From assembly GCA_031538565.1 (NCBI GenBank), contig JAVKLS010000011.1, positions 1 through 8,607 on the forward strand: a stretch of DNA of 8,607 bases, read 5' to 3'. Position numbers and translations under genes: made by a program. Positions 1-5,930 of the stretch are shown here, in pieces; the first letter of the stretch is position 1; the number at the start of each line of letters is the position of its first letter. The notes beneath the pieces are model-generated. The model searched no databases. It was given only the letters and a program-made list of their open reading frames with translations, and was not told the DNA's origin. Source of the stretch: JASGCK01 sp031538565. GTDB lineage: Bacteria > Pseudomonadota > Gammaproteobacteria > Burkholderiales > Burkholderiaceae_C.

Positions 1-86
1 AATTCGCGCGGCTTGCGCCCCGCCTTGACCAATTCGACCATTTGCAATCTAAATTGCTCTGGGTACGGCTTGTTCTTCTCTCGCAT
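1..86 (-). CDS. IS3-family transposase OrfA, N-terminal part
   Basis: The minus-strand ATG at 86-84 opens a frame of 28 complete codons that begins MREKNKPYPEQFRLQMVEL and continues VKAGRKPRE before the window edge. The PYPEQFRLQMVELV pattern is the start of the helix-turn-helix domain (HTH_Tnp_1) found in OrfA of IS3-family elements, which binds the element's terminal repeats. An AGGAG ribosome binding site lies six bases before the ATG, which supports this start. In IS3 elements OrfA is followed by OrfB (DDE integrase) through a programmed -1 frameshift; that part would lie outside the window. Confidence 0.8.
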   Translation of the reverse strand, partial: MREKNKPYPEQFRLQMVELVKAGRKPRE

Positions 87-108
87 TTCGGACTCCTTCT
101 GTCTTATC

Positions 109-140
109 GAAAAAGTGTCCGTGAAATCGGGGTAACTTCA
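109..140 (-). repeat. Terminal inverted repeat of the left IS3-type element
   Basis: Read on the minus strand from 140 inwards, the repeat starts TGAAGTTACCCCGATTTCAC and then has GGACAC. The exact inner limit is a guess because the partner repeat lies outside the window. The outer TGA and the GGACA box are the diagnostic parts. Confidence 0.6.
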
Positions 141-265
141 CGCCCCAGAAAAAGTTTAGATAAACACCAGCGGGAGGGGCGAGAGAGATTGAACAGGCTG
201 CTGAAATACCCCCAGATCAGGTCCACGCCGAACCTCTGAGGAGTGCTGTAGCCAGTGCATCGCAT
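141..265. other. Unassigned spacer between IS3 end and dehydrogenase stub
   Basis: I recognise no gene here. Short minus-strand frames exist but match no family I know, and one runs straight into the IS3 terminal repeat. Because the dehydrogenase is broken at about base 305 and the IS3 end sits at 140, this stretch is probably foreign or rearranged DNA brought in by an earlier event, rather than original flanking sequence. Confidence 0.4.
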
Positions 266-367
266 TCATCTATGTGGCGCAAAACACCTCGGGCAGGAAA
301 CTTGCGCCAAAGCTTGCAGTACCTCGGGGAAGATGGCGCGCGCCACCAAGATGAAGGGTTTGGACAT
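266..367 (-). pseudogene. Truncated 2-hydroxyacid (D-glycerate/glyoxylate) dehydrogenase
   Basis: The minus-strand frame starts MSKPFILVARAIFPEVLQAL and ends after 33 codons. The first 20-22 residues match the N-terminus of bacterial D-glycerate dehydrogenases (glyoxylate/hydroxypyruvate reductase, GhrB-type), which typically open K-ILVARAIFPEV and run to about 320-330 residues. The Rossmann fold and the catalytic Arg/Glu/His are all missing. From about codon 23 the sequence (SCPRCFAPHR) no longer looks like the family, placing the breakpoint near base 300-305. The ATG overlaps the TAA of the upstream transporter gene by one base (TAATG), so the two were a coupled operon before the break. The stub cannot encode a working enzyme. 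The family assignment rests on a short stretch and is therefore moderate. Confidence 0.6.
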
Positions 368-1791
368 TATTTGAACCAGATGAGACTCATCACGACAAAC
401 AAGGGAAGCAATATGCCCCCCGACCAGAGCATGTAGCCAAAGAAGCTGGGCATCTTCACCCCCCGATCTTCGGCAATGGCTTTGACCATCAGATTAGGCG
501 CATTGCCAATGTAGGTGTTCGCACCCATAAACACAGCGCCTGCAGAGATGGCAGCCAAGGTGGAGGCCAGCGTGGTCATCAGCACTTTGGCATCGCCGTC
601 TGCGGTGTTGAAGAACACCAGATAAGTCGGCGCGTTGTCCAAAAAGGAGCTTAAAGCCCCGGTGACCCAGAAATACATCATCACATCGGGGGAGCCGTCA
701 GCTTGAGTCACAGCCGAAACCACAGCCCCAAACGGACCGTTGACACCCGCCTTGAGCATGGCTATGACTGGGATGATGGTCAAGAATATGCCCGCAAACA
801 ATTTGGCCACCTCGGCCATCGGACCCCAAGTAAATTGGTTGTCAGCGTGCACTTGAGGCGGCGTGATCTTCAGCGACAGAAAAGTCACCGCCACCAAGCC
901 CAAGTCACGCAACACGCCTGGCAAGCCAACATTGGTGCCGTAGATATTGAAGTCAATCGATGATTTCCAAAAACCACTCATCAACACCAACCCCACCACC
1001 GCAGCCAGCAAGGCAAAGTTGATGGACCCATCAAAACCGATGCCTCTGCTATCAGGCGTGGGGTCGTGTGGCAATAGCTCTTCGCGGCGGTGGTAATACC
1101 AGCTGTCAAGGGCGTAAAAAATTGCCAACAAACTGCCCAACATGAATAGTGTCTCAGGAAAGATGTGCTTGACCGTCCAGAAAAAATCAACCCCCTTCAA
1201 AAACCCCAAAAATAGCGGGGGATCACCCAGCGGGGTCAAAGAGCCGCCCGCGTTGGAAACGATGAAGATGAAAAAAACCACCACATGAGCCACGTGTTTG
1301 CGGTTGTCGTTGGCTCGAATCAAAGGGCGAATCAGCAACATGGATACGCCCGTCGTACCCATGAAACTGGCCAGCACCGCACCGATGCCCAAGATGGCAG
1401 TGTTCAACCCGGGGCTACCGTGCAAGTTGCCACGGATGAAAATGCCACCCGAGACGGTGAATAAGGCGGTGAGCAAGATGATGAAGGGGATGTATTCCGC
1501 AAAAAGCCCATGCACGACGTTGACACCCGCAGCGGTGGGCCCAAAGGCGATGGCAAAAGGCAGCAAAAAAGCCAAACCCCAAGCAGCGGCCACTTTGCCG
1601 TAATGGTGGTGCCAAAAATGGGGCAACAACAAAGGCAGCAAAGCGATGGACAGCAAAATACCCGCAAACGGCACACCCCACATCACTGATAATTGTGCGC
1701 CATCAAAATCAGCGGCCCAAGCTCCGCCGGACAAGGTCAGTAGCGCAGGCAGTGCCAGCCAAGCGATCCATCTTGTACTCAAAAGTGTCAT
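367..1791 (-). CDS. Putative Na+/H+ antiporter, CitMHS/IT-superfamily membrane transporter
   Basis: This 474-residue protein has many hydrophobic segments, roughly eleven to twelve, and is expected in the inner membrane. Residues 1-26 look like a cleavable signal peptide ending GGAWA before ADF. Conserved loop motifs include FMGTTGVSMLL (about 143-153), SNAGGSLTPLGDPPLF (about 179-194), SFLDNAPTYL (about 382-391) and GANTYIGNAPNLM (about 423-435). This paired arrangement of LTPLGDPP-like and DNAP-like loops is typical of the ion transporter superfamily, including NhaD and citrate carriers. Burkholderiales homologues are commonly annotated sodium:proton antiporter, but the substrate is not provable here and a carboxylate carrier is possible. 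I chose the ATG at 1791 because GGAGA sits eight bases upstream and a good signal peptide follows. The in-frame start at 1848 would lie inside the IS30 terminal repeat. The stop overlaps the start of the dehydrogenase stub. Confidence 0.85.
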   Translation of the reverse strand: MTLLSTRWIAWLALPALLTLSGGAWAADFDGAQLSVMWGVPFAGILLSIALLPLLLPHFWHHHYGKVAAAWGLAFLLPFAIAFGPTAAGVNVVHGLFAEYIPFIILLTALFTVSGGIFIRGNLHGSPGLNTAILGIGAVLASFMGTTGVSMLLIRPLIRANDNRKHVAHVVVFFIFIVSNAGGSLTPLGDPPLFLGFLKGVDFFWTVKHIFPETLFMLGSLLAIFYALDSWYYHRREELLPHDPTPDSRGIGFDGSINFALLAAVVGLVLMSGFWKSSIDFNIYGTNVGLPGVLRDLGLVAVTFLSLKITPPQVHADNQFTWGPMAEVAKLFAGIFLTIIPVIAMLKAGVNGPFGAVVSAVTQADGSPDVMMYFWVTGALSSFLDNAPTYLVFFNTADGDAKVLMTTLASTLAAISAGAVFMGANTYIGNAPNLMVKAIAEDRGVKMPSFFGYMLWSGGILLPLFVVMSLIWFK

Positions 1792-1840
1792 GTCGCATAT
1801 CTCCAGTAGTGGCGCATCCAAGATGATCGTATGAAAGGGC
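1792..1840 (-). promoter_or_regulatory. Leader of the antiporter gene, with ribosome binding site, abutting an IS30 end
   Basis: The 49 bases between the antiporter ATG and the IS30-type terminal repeat contain the ribosome binding site (GGAGA, eight bases before the ATG). I see no convincing -35/-10 pair. The native promoter has probably been displaced by the IS30 remnant, so expression may now start inside that remnant or further upstream. Confidence 0.4.
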
Positions 1841-1867
1841 GGATTCAAAAGTGAAGTGCAACACCCT
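1841..1867 (-). repeat. IS30-type terminal inverted repeat
   Basis: On the plus strand it reads GGATTCAAAAGTGAAGTGCA followed by ACACC. ATTCAAA-GT-AAGTGCAACACC is the pattern of many proteobacterial IS30-family ends. No partner repeat is present in the window. Confidence 0.65.
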
Positions 1868-1872
1868 GGATT

Positions 1873-2128
1873 TCAATGGATGAGGGTGGAGTGTTGAGGG
1901 CTGTTCAGGAGCAGCTCTCGATAAACAGACAACGGTGATCGTACCCCCAAAACCCTTGCGGGGTCGGTTGTTGATTTCATCGGCAATCGCATCGAGCTGC
2001 TCCTGGCTGTAAACCGACAGGTCAGTGCCTTTGGGCAGGTACTGGCGCACCAAGCCGTTCATGTTCTCATTGGAGCCCCTCTGCCACGGACTGGGCGGGT
2101 CACAAAAGTACACCGCTATGCCCGTGGA
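1873..2128 (-). pseudogene. IS30-family transposase, C-terminal fragment with a frameshift
   Basis: The minus strand reads STGIAVYFCDPPSPWQRGSN, then ENMNGLVRQYLPKGTDLS, VYSQEQLDAIADEINNRPRKG. This is the unmistakable C-terminal part of the IS30 DDE transposase, including the last catalytic acid (the Glu in NENMNG). After RKG the frame shifts. In the next frame GVRSPLSVYRELLLNSPQHS followed by TLIH and a stop completes the protein. One extra A in the plus-strand run 1949-1952 explains the shift (family: KGLGVRSP). The first two catalytic Asp residues and the DNA-binding N-terminus are absent. The fragment is therefore doubly dead, both 5'-truncated and frameshifted. Confidence 0.88.
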
Positions 2129-2443
2129 GTGGACGCACACGAAATCATGCCGCAAGAGTACGACGAGCTTCCCGAACTGACGGAGGCCGACCTTGTTCGC
2201 GGGGTTTGGAAGATTGCGGGCAAAGAGGTTACGCCAGCAGAGGGCAAAGCGGCTTTTCGTTCGGCACTGAAAAAGCAAAAAATCAACATCACCCTTGACC
2301 CCGACGTGCTGGGTTGGTATCGCTCGCAGGCTGGCGGTCGTGGCTATCAAACGCTTATCAACGCCACGCTGCGAGAGGCCATGACGACCCACACGATAGA
2401 GGACACTGTGCGGCGAGTTATCCGCGAGGAACTGCACCGCTAA
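2129..2443 (+). CDS. BrnA-like type II antitoxin, probably missing its N-terminus and its toxin
   Basis: The frame codes for up to 104 residues. The part from about residue 50 (KINITLDPDVLGWYRSQ) through GGRGYQTLINATLREAM is the ribbon-helix-helix motif of the BrnA antitoxin family, which binds operator DNA and neutralises the BrnT RNase toxin. The leading part (DAHEIMPQEYDELPELTEAD) resembles the middle of longer BrnA-like proteins, where more residues normally precede it. The IS30 remnant joins exactly there, so the true 5' end is probably lost. Possible present starts are GTG 2129 or ATG 2147 (98 residues); neither has a convincing ribosome binding site. No BrnT-like gene is present; it normally lies upstream, where the IS30 scar now is. 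The protein might still fold, but whether it is expressed is uncertain. Confidence 0.65.
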   Translation: MDAHEIMPQEYDELPELTEADLVRGVWKIAGKEVTPAEGKAAFRSALKKQKINITLDPDVLGWYRSQAGGRGYQTLINATLREAMTTHTIEDTVRRVIREELHR

Positions 2444-2842
2444 ATCCGCCTCACAAACGCAAAAAGAATCCCCGCGCCCAACAAAGAGCGCACAGGCTAT
2501 CCAACGCAAAAGCCACTTGCGCTGATGCACCGCATCATCCAAGCCAGTAGCAATGAGGGCGACGTGGTGTTAGACCCTTTTTGCGGTTGCGCCACAACTT
2601 GCGTCGCCGCCCAGCAATTAGGACGGCACTGGATTGGTATCGACATCGAAAAACACGCCAGCAAAATTTTGATTGAACGCTTGAGCGATGACGCAGGTAT
2701 GTTCAAAGATTTTGTACATCGCACGGATATTCCTAAACGAACCGACATTGAAGAAACACCCATCACCGAATCCGTTAAACAAATACTCTTCAAAAACCAA
2801 AGCGGTGCTTGCCACGGCTGCGGAACGCATTTTGAAAACTAG
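2444..2842 (+). pseudogene. Fragment of a DNA methyltransferase (N4/N6 type) fused to a clipped HNH domain
   Basis: After the antitoxin stop the same frame reads on as RTGYPTQKPLALMHRIIQAS, SNEGDVVLDPFCGCATTCVA, AQQLGRHWIGIDIEKHASKI. The YPTQKP box (motif X) followed by DPFCGCATT (motif I, S-adenosylmethionine binding) is characteristic of site-specific N4-cytosine/N6-adenine DNA methyltransferases. The catalytic DPPY/SPPY box (motif IV) and the target recognition region, which should lie further N-terminal, are missing. Near the end, HRTDIPKRTDIE and GACHGCGTHF resemble the linker and first zinc-binding Cys pair of methyltransferases that carry a C-terminal HNH nuclease. The frame stops at 2842, before the expected DHVxPxxxGG HNH core. 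The gene is cut at both ends. A start at ATG 2525 is possible but would give no functional enzyme. Confidence 0.75.
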
Positions 2843-3372
2843 CTTTGGTGAGTAATTCGCCCTAGGGCATTTAGCACCCACGCCACTCGCTCCTGCCTGG
2901 GCATGTCTATGTCCACCACAACGGCATCCGCGCAGGGCTCTAGCGCATCAAACTGGCTGCGCAGCAAACTAGCGGGCATATAGTGTCCCGTCTCTTTGGA
3001 GCGTGCCTCGATGCGGGCAGCAATCACATCAAACGCGCCGTGCGGATGCACAAAGCGCAAATCGGGCAGCTCCTCTTGCAAAACGGCGCGGTATTTTTCT
3101 TTTAATGCCGAGCACGCCAGAACCGAATGTGGGTGTGCCTTTAGCATTTCATGCAGCTTTGCTAGCCAGGGGGCGCGATCCGCATCGGTTAGCGGCATGC
3201 CCGTGCGCATTTTGGCAACGTTTTCGGGCAGATGAAAATCATCGGCATCAAAAAAAGACCAACCTAACGCGCGCGCCAATTCCGTGCCCAGCGTGGTTTT
3301 GCCGCAGCCCGATACGCCCATCACCACGAGGTGAGTGCTGGTGATACGCAAGGCAGAGGACGTGAAATTCAT
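2839..3372 (-). CDS. gntK: Gluconokinase
   Basis: This 177-residue cytoplasmic kinase phosphorylates D-gluconate to 6-phosphogluconate with ATP, feeding the Entner-Doudoroff or pentose phosphate pathway. Residues 19-27 (GVSGCGKTT) form the Walker A loop. FFDADDFHLPENVAKMRTGM (about 39-58) and PLTDADRAPWL are the gluconokinase-specific substrate region, and LACSALKEKYR (about 85-95) is another family signature. Length is normal for GntK. The ATG at 3372 is used although its ribosome binding site is weak; the Met at residue 18 directly before the P-loop would leave too short a first strand. The stop shares the CTAG at 2839-2842 with the methyltransferase fragment on the other strand, so foreign debris abuts the very end of this gene without damaging it. 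It diverges from pcaF. No gluconate permease or regulator is nearby. Confidence 0.93.
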   Translation of the reverse strand: MNFTSSALRITSTHLVVMGVSGCGKTTLGTELARALGWSFFDADDFHLPENVAKMRTGMPLTDADRAPWLAKLHEMLKAHPHSVLACSALKEKYRAVLQEELPDLRFVHPHGAFDVIAARIEARSKETGHYMPASLLRSQFDALEPCADAVVVDIDMPRQERVAWVLNALGRITHQS

Positions 3373-3441
3373 AGCAGGCTTAAAGTGAGGAAGTCGTTAA
3401 ACTCGACAGCGTCCATCTTACCGATTCGTGAAAGTCAAACT
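3373..3441. promoter_or_regulatory. Divergent intergenic region between gntK and pcaF
   Basis: These 69 bases must contain, or adjoin, the start signals for both gntK (-) and pcaF (+). I cannot pick out a convincing sigma-70 promoter or operator by eye. A GAAAG about nine bases before the pcaF ATG may serve as a weak ribosome binding site. Confidence 0.35.
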
Positions 3442-4644
3442 ATGAAACAAGCGTTTATTTGCGATGCCATTCGCACCCCCATTGGTCGCTACGGCGGCGT
3501 GCTAAGTTCCGTGCGTACCGATGATTTGGGTGCCATTCCCATGCGGTCGTTGATGGCGCGCAATCCCAGCGTCGATTGGGCGCAGCTTAGCGACGTGATT
3601 TACGGCTGCGTCAACCAAGCGGGCGAGGACAACCGCAACGTCGCACATATGTCGTCCCTACTCGCGGGTTTACCGCACACCGTGGCGGGCAGCACAATTA
3701 ACCGCCTGTGCGGATCGGGGCTAGACGCTCTGGGCACGGCAGCACGTGCCATCAAGTCAAGCGAGGCGACCCTAATGCTGGCAGGCGGCGTAGAGAGCAT
3801 GAGCCGTGCTCCTTTTGTGATGCCTAAGGCCGAATCAGCATTTAGCCGCAGCAACCAAGTGTTTGATACCACCATTGGCTGGCGCTTTGTCAACAAACTC
3901 ATGAAGGCGCAATACGGCGTGGACTCCATGCCCGAAACGGCAGAAAACGTGGCGGACGAATACCACATTAGCCGCGCAGACCAAGACCAAATGGCGCTGC
4001 GTAGCCAGCAAAACGCGGTTCGCGCACAACAAGAGGGTTATTTGGCAAAAGAAATAACAGCCGTGACCATCCCGCAAAAAAAGGGCGATCCACTCATCGT
4101 GACCCAAGACGAACATCCTCGGGCCACCACCATTGAGTCGCTCACCAAACTCAAAGGCGTGGTGCGCGAGGGCGGCAGCGTGACCGCAGGCAATGCCAGC
4201 GGCGTAAACGATGGCGCGTGTGCGATTTTGCTGGCGGACGAAGACACCGCAAAAGTCCAAGGGCTCACGCCCCGCGCCCGCGTAGTGGGGATGGCGGTAG
4301 CAGGCGTACCACCCCGCATCATGGGCATTGGCCCTGCGCCTGCGGTAGAAAAAGTGCTGGCACTGACGGGACTCACTCTTGCACAAATGGATGTGATTGA
4401 ACTGAACGAGGCCTTTGCCGCGCAAGGCTTGGCGGTGCTGCGTTTGCTTGGGCTGCAAGACGCAGATCCACGCGTCAACGCGTGGGGCGGTGCGATTGCG
4501 CTGGGGCATCCGTTAGGCGCATCGGGCGCACGCTTGGCAACCACGGCGGTCAATCGCTTGCACACCACGGGCGGACGCTACGCGCTGTGCACCATGTGCA
4601 TTGGCGTAGGACAAGGCATTGCCGTGGTTTTAGAAAAAGTGTAG
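3442..4644 (+). CDS. pcaF: 3-oxoadipyl-CoA thiolase
   Basis: This 400-residue thiolase cleaves 3-oxoadipyl-CoA with CoA to succinyl-CoA and acetyl-CoA, the last step of the beta-ketoadipate pathway for aromatic degradation. Visible signatures are CDAIRTPIGRYGG (7-19), the nucleophile Cys90 in NRLCGSG, GGVESMSRAPFVM, MKAQYGVDSMPETAENVA, NEAFAAQ, His356 in ALGHPLG and Cys386 in CTMCIGVGQG. All three catalytic residues are present. GYGVDSMPETAENV-type and TIPQKKGDPL segments favour PcaF/PaaJ over acetoacetyl-CoA thiolases; PaaJ of phenylacetate degradation has the same activity and cannot be excluded. An in-frame extension back to 3331 runs into gntK and is rejected, since the Met at 3442 gives the standard length and N-terminus. 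No other pca or paa gene is in the window. ruvC follows after three bases. Confidence 0.93.
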   Translation: MKQAFICDAIRTPIGRYGGVLSSVRTDDLGAIPMRSLMARNPSVDWAQLSDVIYGCVNQAGEDNRNVAHMSSLLAGLPHTVAGSTINRLCGSGLDALGTAARAIKSSEATLMLAGGVESMSRAPFVMPKAESAFSRSNQVFDTTIGWRFVNKLMKAQYGVDSMPETAENVADEYHISRADQDQMALRSQQNAVRAQQEGYLAKEITAVTIPQKKGDPLIVTQDEHPRATTIESLTKLKGVVREGGSVTAGNASGVNDGACAILLADEDTAKVQGLTPRARVVGMAVAGVPPRIMGIGPAPAVEKVLALTGLTLAQMDVIELNEAFAAQGLAVLRLLGLQDADPRVNAWGGAIALGHPLGASGARLATTAVNRLHTTGGRYALCTMCIGVGQGIAVVLEKV

Positions 4645-4647
4645 CGC

Positions 4648-5154
4648 GTGCGTATCTTAGGCATTGACCCTGGTTTGCAATGCACCGGTTATGGCGTGAT
4701 TGATGTGAGCGGACAAGCTTTGTCCTACGTGGCTTCTGGCACGATTAGCACCAAATCGTCCAACACCCAAAAACTACCCGAGCGGCTGAAAATTTTGTTT
4801 GATGGCGTGCAAGAAATTTGCCGCACTTATAAACCTGATGTGTCAGCGGTAGAGATTATTTTTGTCAACGTCAACCCACAGTCCACGCTGTTGCTGGGTC
4901 AGGCACGCGGCGCTTGCATTACAGGATTGGTTTCGTGCGATGTGGTGGTCGCAGAGTACACGGCGTTACAGATCAAGCAAGCCGTCGTGGGCTACGGCAA
5001 AGCGGCTAAAAATCAAGTGCAAGAAATGGTGATGCGCTTGCTTAAATTGCCAAGCCTGCCAGGCTCTGATGCCGCCGATGCACTAGGCGTTGCCATTACG
5101 CACGCGCATTCAAGGGTTACTAAAGCGGCTTATGGTAGTGCCATCAATGGGTAG
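4648..5154 (+). CDS. ruvC: Crossover junction endodeoxyribonuclease RuvC
   Basis: RuvC cuts Holliday junctions, working with the RuvAB branch-migration motor in recombinational repair. The 168-residue protein has the four acidic metal-binding positions: Asp7 in ILGIDPG, Glu69 in SAVEIIFVN, and Asp141 and Asp144 in GSDAADALGVAITHAH. NVNPQSTLLLGQARGA (75-90) and the VGYGKAAKNQVQEMV segment (114-128) are also typical. Length is slightly below the usual 170-180. The start is GTG, just three bases after the pcaF stop and without a clear ribosome binding site of its own, so translation probably depends on ribosomes ending pcaF. ruvA and ruvB, often adjacent in other bacteria, are not here. It faces hemD tail to tail with only five bases between. 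Confidence 0.94.
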   Translation: MRILGIDPGLQCTGYGVIDVSGQALSYVASGTISTKSSNTQKLPERLKILFDGVQEICRTYKPDVSAVEIIFVNVNPQSTLLLGQARGACITGLVSCDVVVAEYTALQIKQAVVGYGKAAKNQVQEMVMRLLKLPSLPGSDAADALGVAITHAHSRVTKAAYGSAING

Positions 5155-5159
5155 CGTCT

Positions 5160-5930
5160 TCACTGCATCCGCTTGACCCGATAGACCACATCTGCAAGCA
5201 ACGGACGCACCACATCCACCGCACCAAATCCCGCGTCCCGCGCTGCGCTTGCAATGCGGTCGTGCGTCGCAAGAGCGCGGCAATGGTGCAAATCCAATGT
5301 CGGCGCCAGCAGTTTGAGATGCGCCAGCGATTGACTGCTGCTGAGCAGCCACACATTACCTGCTTGCGGCTGCTCTAGCACCTTGCGCATCAATGGTGTA
5401 AGGGCAGGCAAGCGCCGCGTATAAGTCGCTACAAAATCCACTTGCGCCCCTGCTGCTAAAAGCTGCTCTGCCAGCCAATTTCGCCCCTCTGGTTTGCCCG
5501 CGCCATTTGCACCGCGCACAATGAGCACGCGCTTGCCGTGCCAGTTGCGCCCGCTTGCAATCCGCCACAGCGCTTCAGAGTCAAACTGTGCCGCATCCGC
5601 CTCGGGCATGTCAATGCTGTCTGCGCGCCAACCTTCCTCCAGAAGCGCCAAGCGCGTGCCTGGGCCCGTCACCAAGCACGCTTTAGCAAGCCAATCTTCT
5701 TTGCGAACTTGTTTTAAAAATCCATGAACGGCACTGCGACTCACAAACATCAGCACATCCACGCTTTGCGATGCGGGCTCGGCACACGCGAGGTTGACAA
5801 TCTCGATCAAAGGCAAGGCCACGGCGGATAAGCCTTCGTGCACTAGCGCCTGCACCCAGCGCGAGCACTCGGGCTCGGGGCGCGTTATCAAGATGCACAC
5901 ACCGCCCACACGCACAGCTTGTGCGTTCAC
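5160..5930 (-). CDS. hemD: Uroporphyrinogen-III synthase
   Basis: HemD closes and inverts ring D of hydroxymethylbilane to make uroporphyrinogen III, the branch point to heme, siroheme and cobalamin. The 256-residue protein has the two-domain layout of the family. An early ILITRPEPECSRWVQAL (13-29) is followed by LPLIEI, then MFVSRSAVHGFL (the SxxAV motif), GPGTRLALLEEG, KRVLIVRGANGAGK and the C-terminal VDFVATYTRR and WLLSSSQSLAHLK. HemD is poorly conserved, but these landmarks together with its place behind hemC make the call firm. The GTG start overlaps the TGA stop of hemC (GTGA), implying translational coupling. hemX and hemY, which often follow hemCD in betaproteobacteria, are absent; ruvC faces it instead. 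Confidence 0.93.
   Translation of the reverse strand: MNAQAVRVGGVCILITRPEPECSRWVQALVHEGLSAVALPLIEIVNLACAEPASQSVDVLMFVSRSAVHGFLKQVRKEDWLAKACLVTGPGTRLALLEEGWRADSIDMPEADAAQFDSEALWRIASGRNWHGKRVLIVRGANGAGKPEGRNWLAEQLLAAGAQVDFVATYTRRLPALTPLMRKVLEQPQAGNVWLLSSSQSLAHLKLLAPTLDLHHCRALATHDRIASAARDAGFGAVDVVRPLLADVVYRVKRMQ

Larger units (their letters stand above)
1..140 (-). mobile_element. Left end of an IS3-family insertion sequence (partial)
   Basis: On the minus strand the outer end starts at base 140 with TGAAGTTACCCC and continues with a GGACAC box, the typical TGA...CCCC...GGACA layout of IS3-family terminal inverted repeats. A small ORF with an HTH_Tnp_1-type N-terminus follows at 86 with a clear ribosome binding site. 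The element runs out of the window to the left, so its other end, target duplication and subgroup cannot be determined. It differs in sequence from the IS3-type end at 8470, so the two are not copies of one element. Confidence 0.8.
1841..2128 (-). mobile_element. Right-end remnant of an IS30-family element
   Basis: On the minus strand, the end of the transposase frame (stop at 1875-1873) is followed after a few bases by GGTGTTGCACTTCACTTTTG, the inner-to-outer reading of an IS30-family terminal repeat, ending near 1841. Only about the last 80 codons of the transposase plus this one repeat remain. The other end is missing and the break lies near 2125-2130, where a BrnA-like frame begins on the opposite strand. 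The element cannot move by itself. Confidence 0.8.

Noticed and set aside
129..146. GGGG...CCCC inverted repeat at the IS3 boundary as a terminator
   Set aside because: Only four or five pairs match and no T run follows; half of it is the IS terminal repeat.
42..239. 65-codon plus-strand frame across the IS3 end
   Set aside because: It lies opposite the IS3 OrfA start and the terminal repeat and has no recognisable family or ribosome binding site.
1709..2542. 277-codon minus-strand frame as one protein
   Set aside because: Only the middle part (about 1952-2128) is IS30 transposase. The rest is read opposite the BrnA/methyltransferase frames or past the frameshift and stop, so it is not a real gene.
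3331..3441. N-terminal extension of the thiolase back to 3331
   Set aside because: The extra 37 residues overlap gntK and do not belong to thiolases; ATG 3442 gives the standard 400-residue PcaF.
3835..4509. 224-codon minus-strand frame inside pcaF
   Set aside because: It is antisense to a clear thiolase, with no family resemblance and no start signals; a GC-rich shadow frame.
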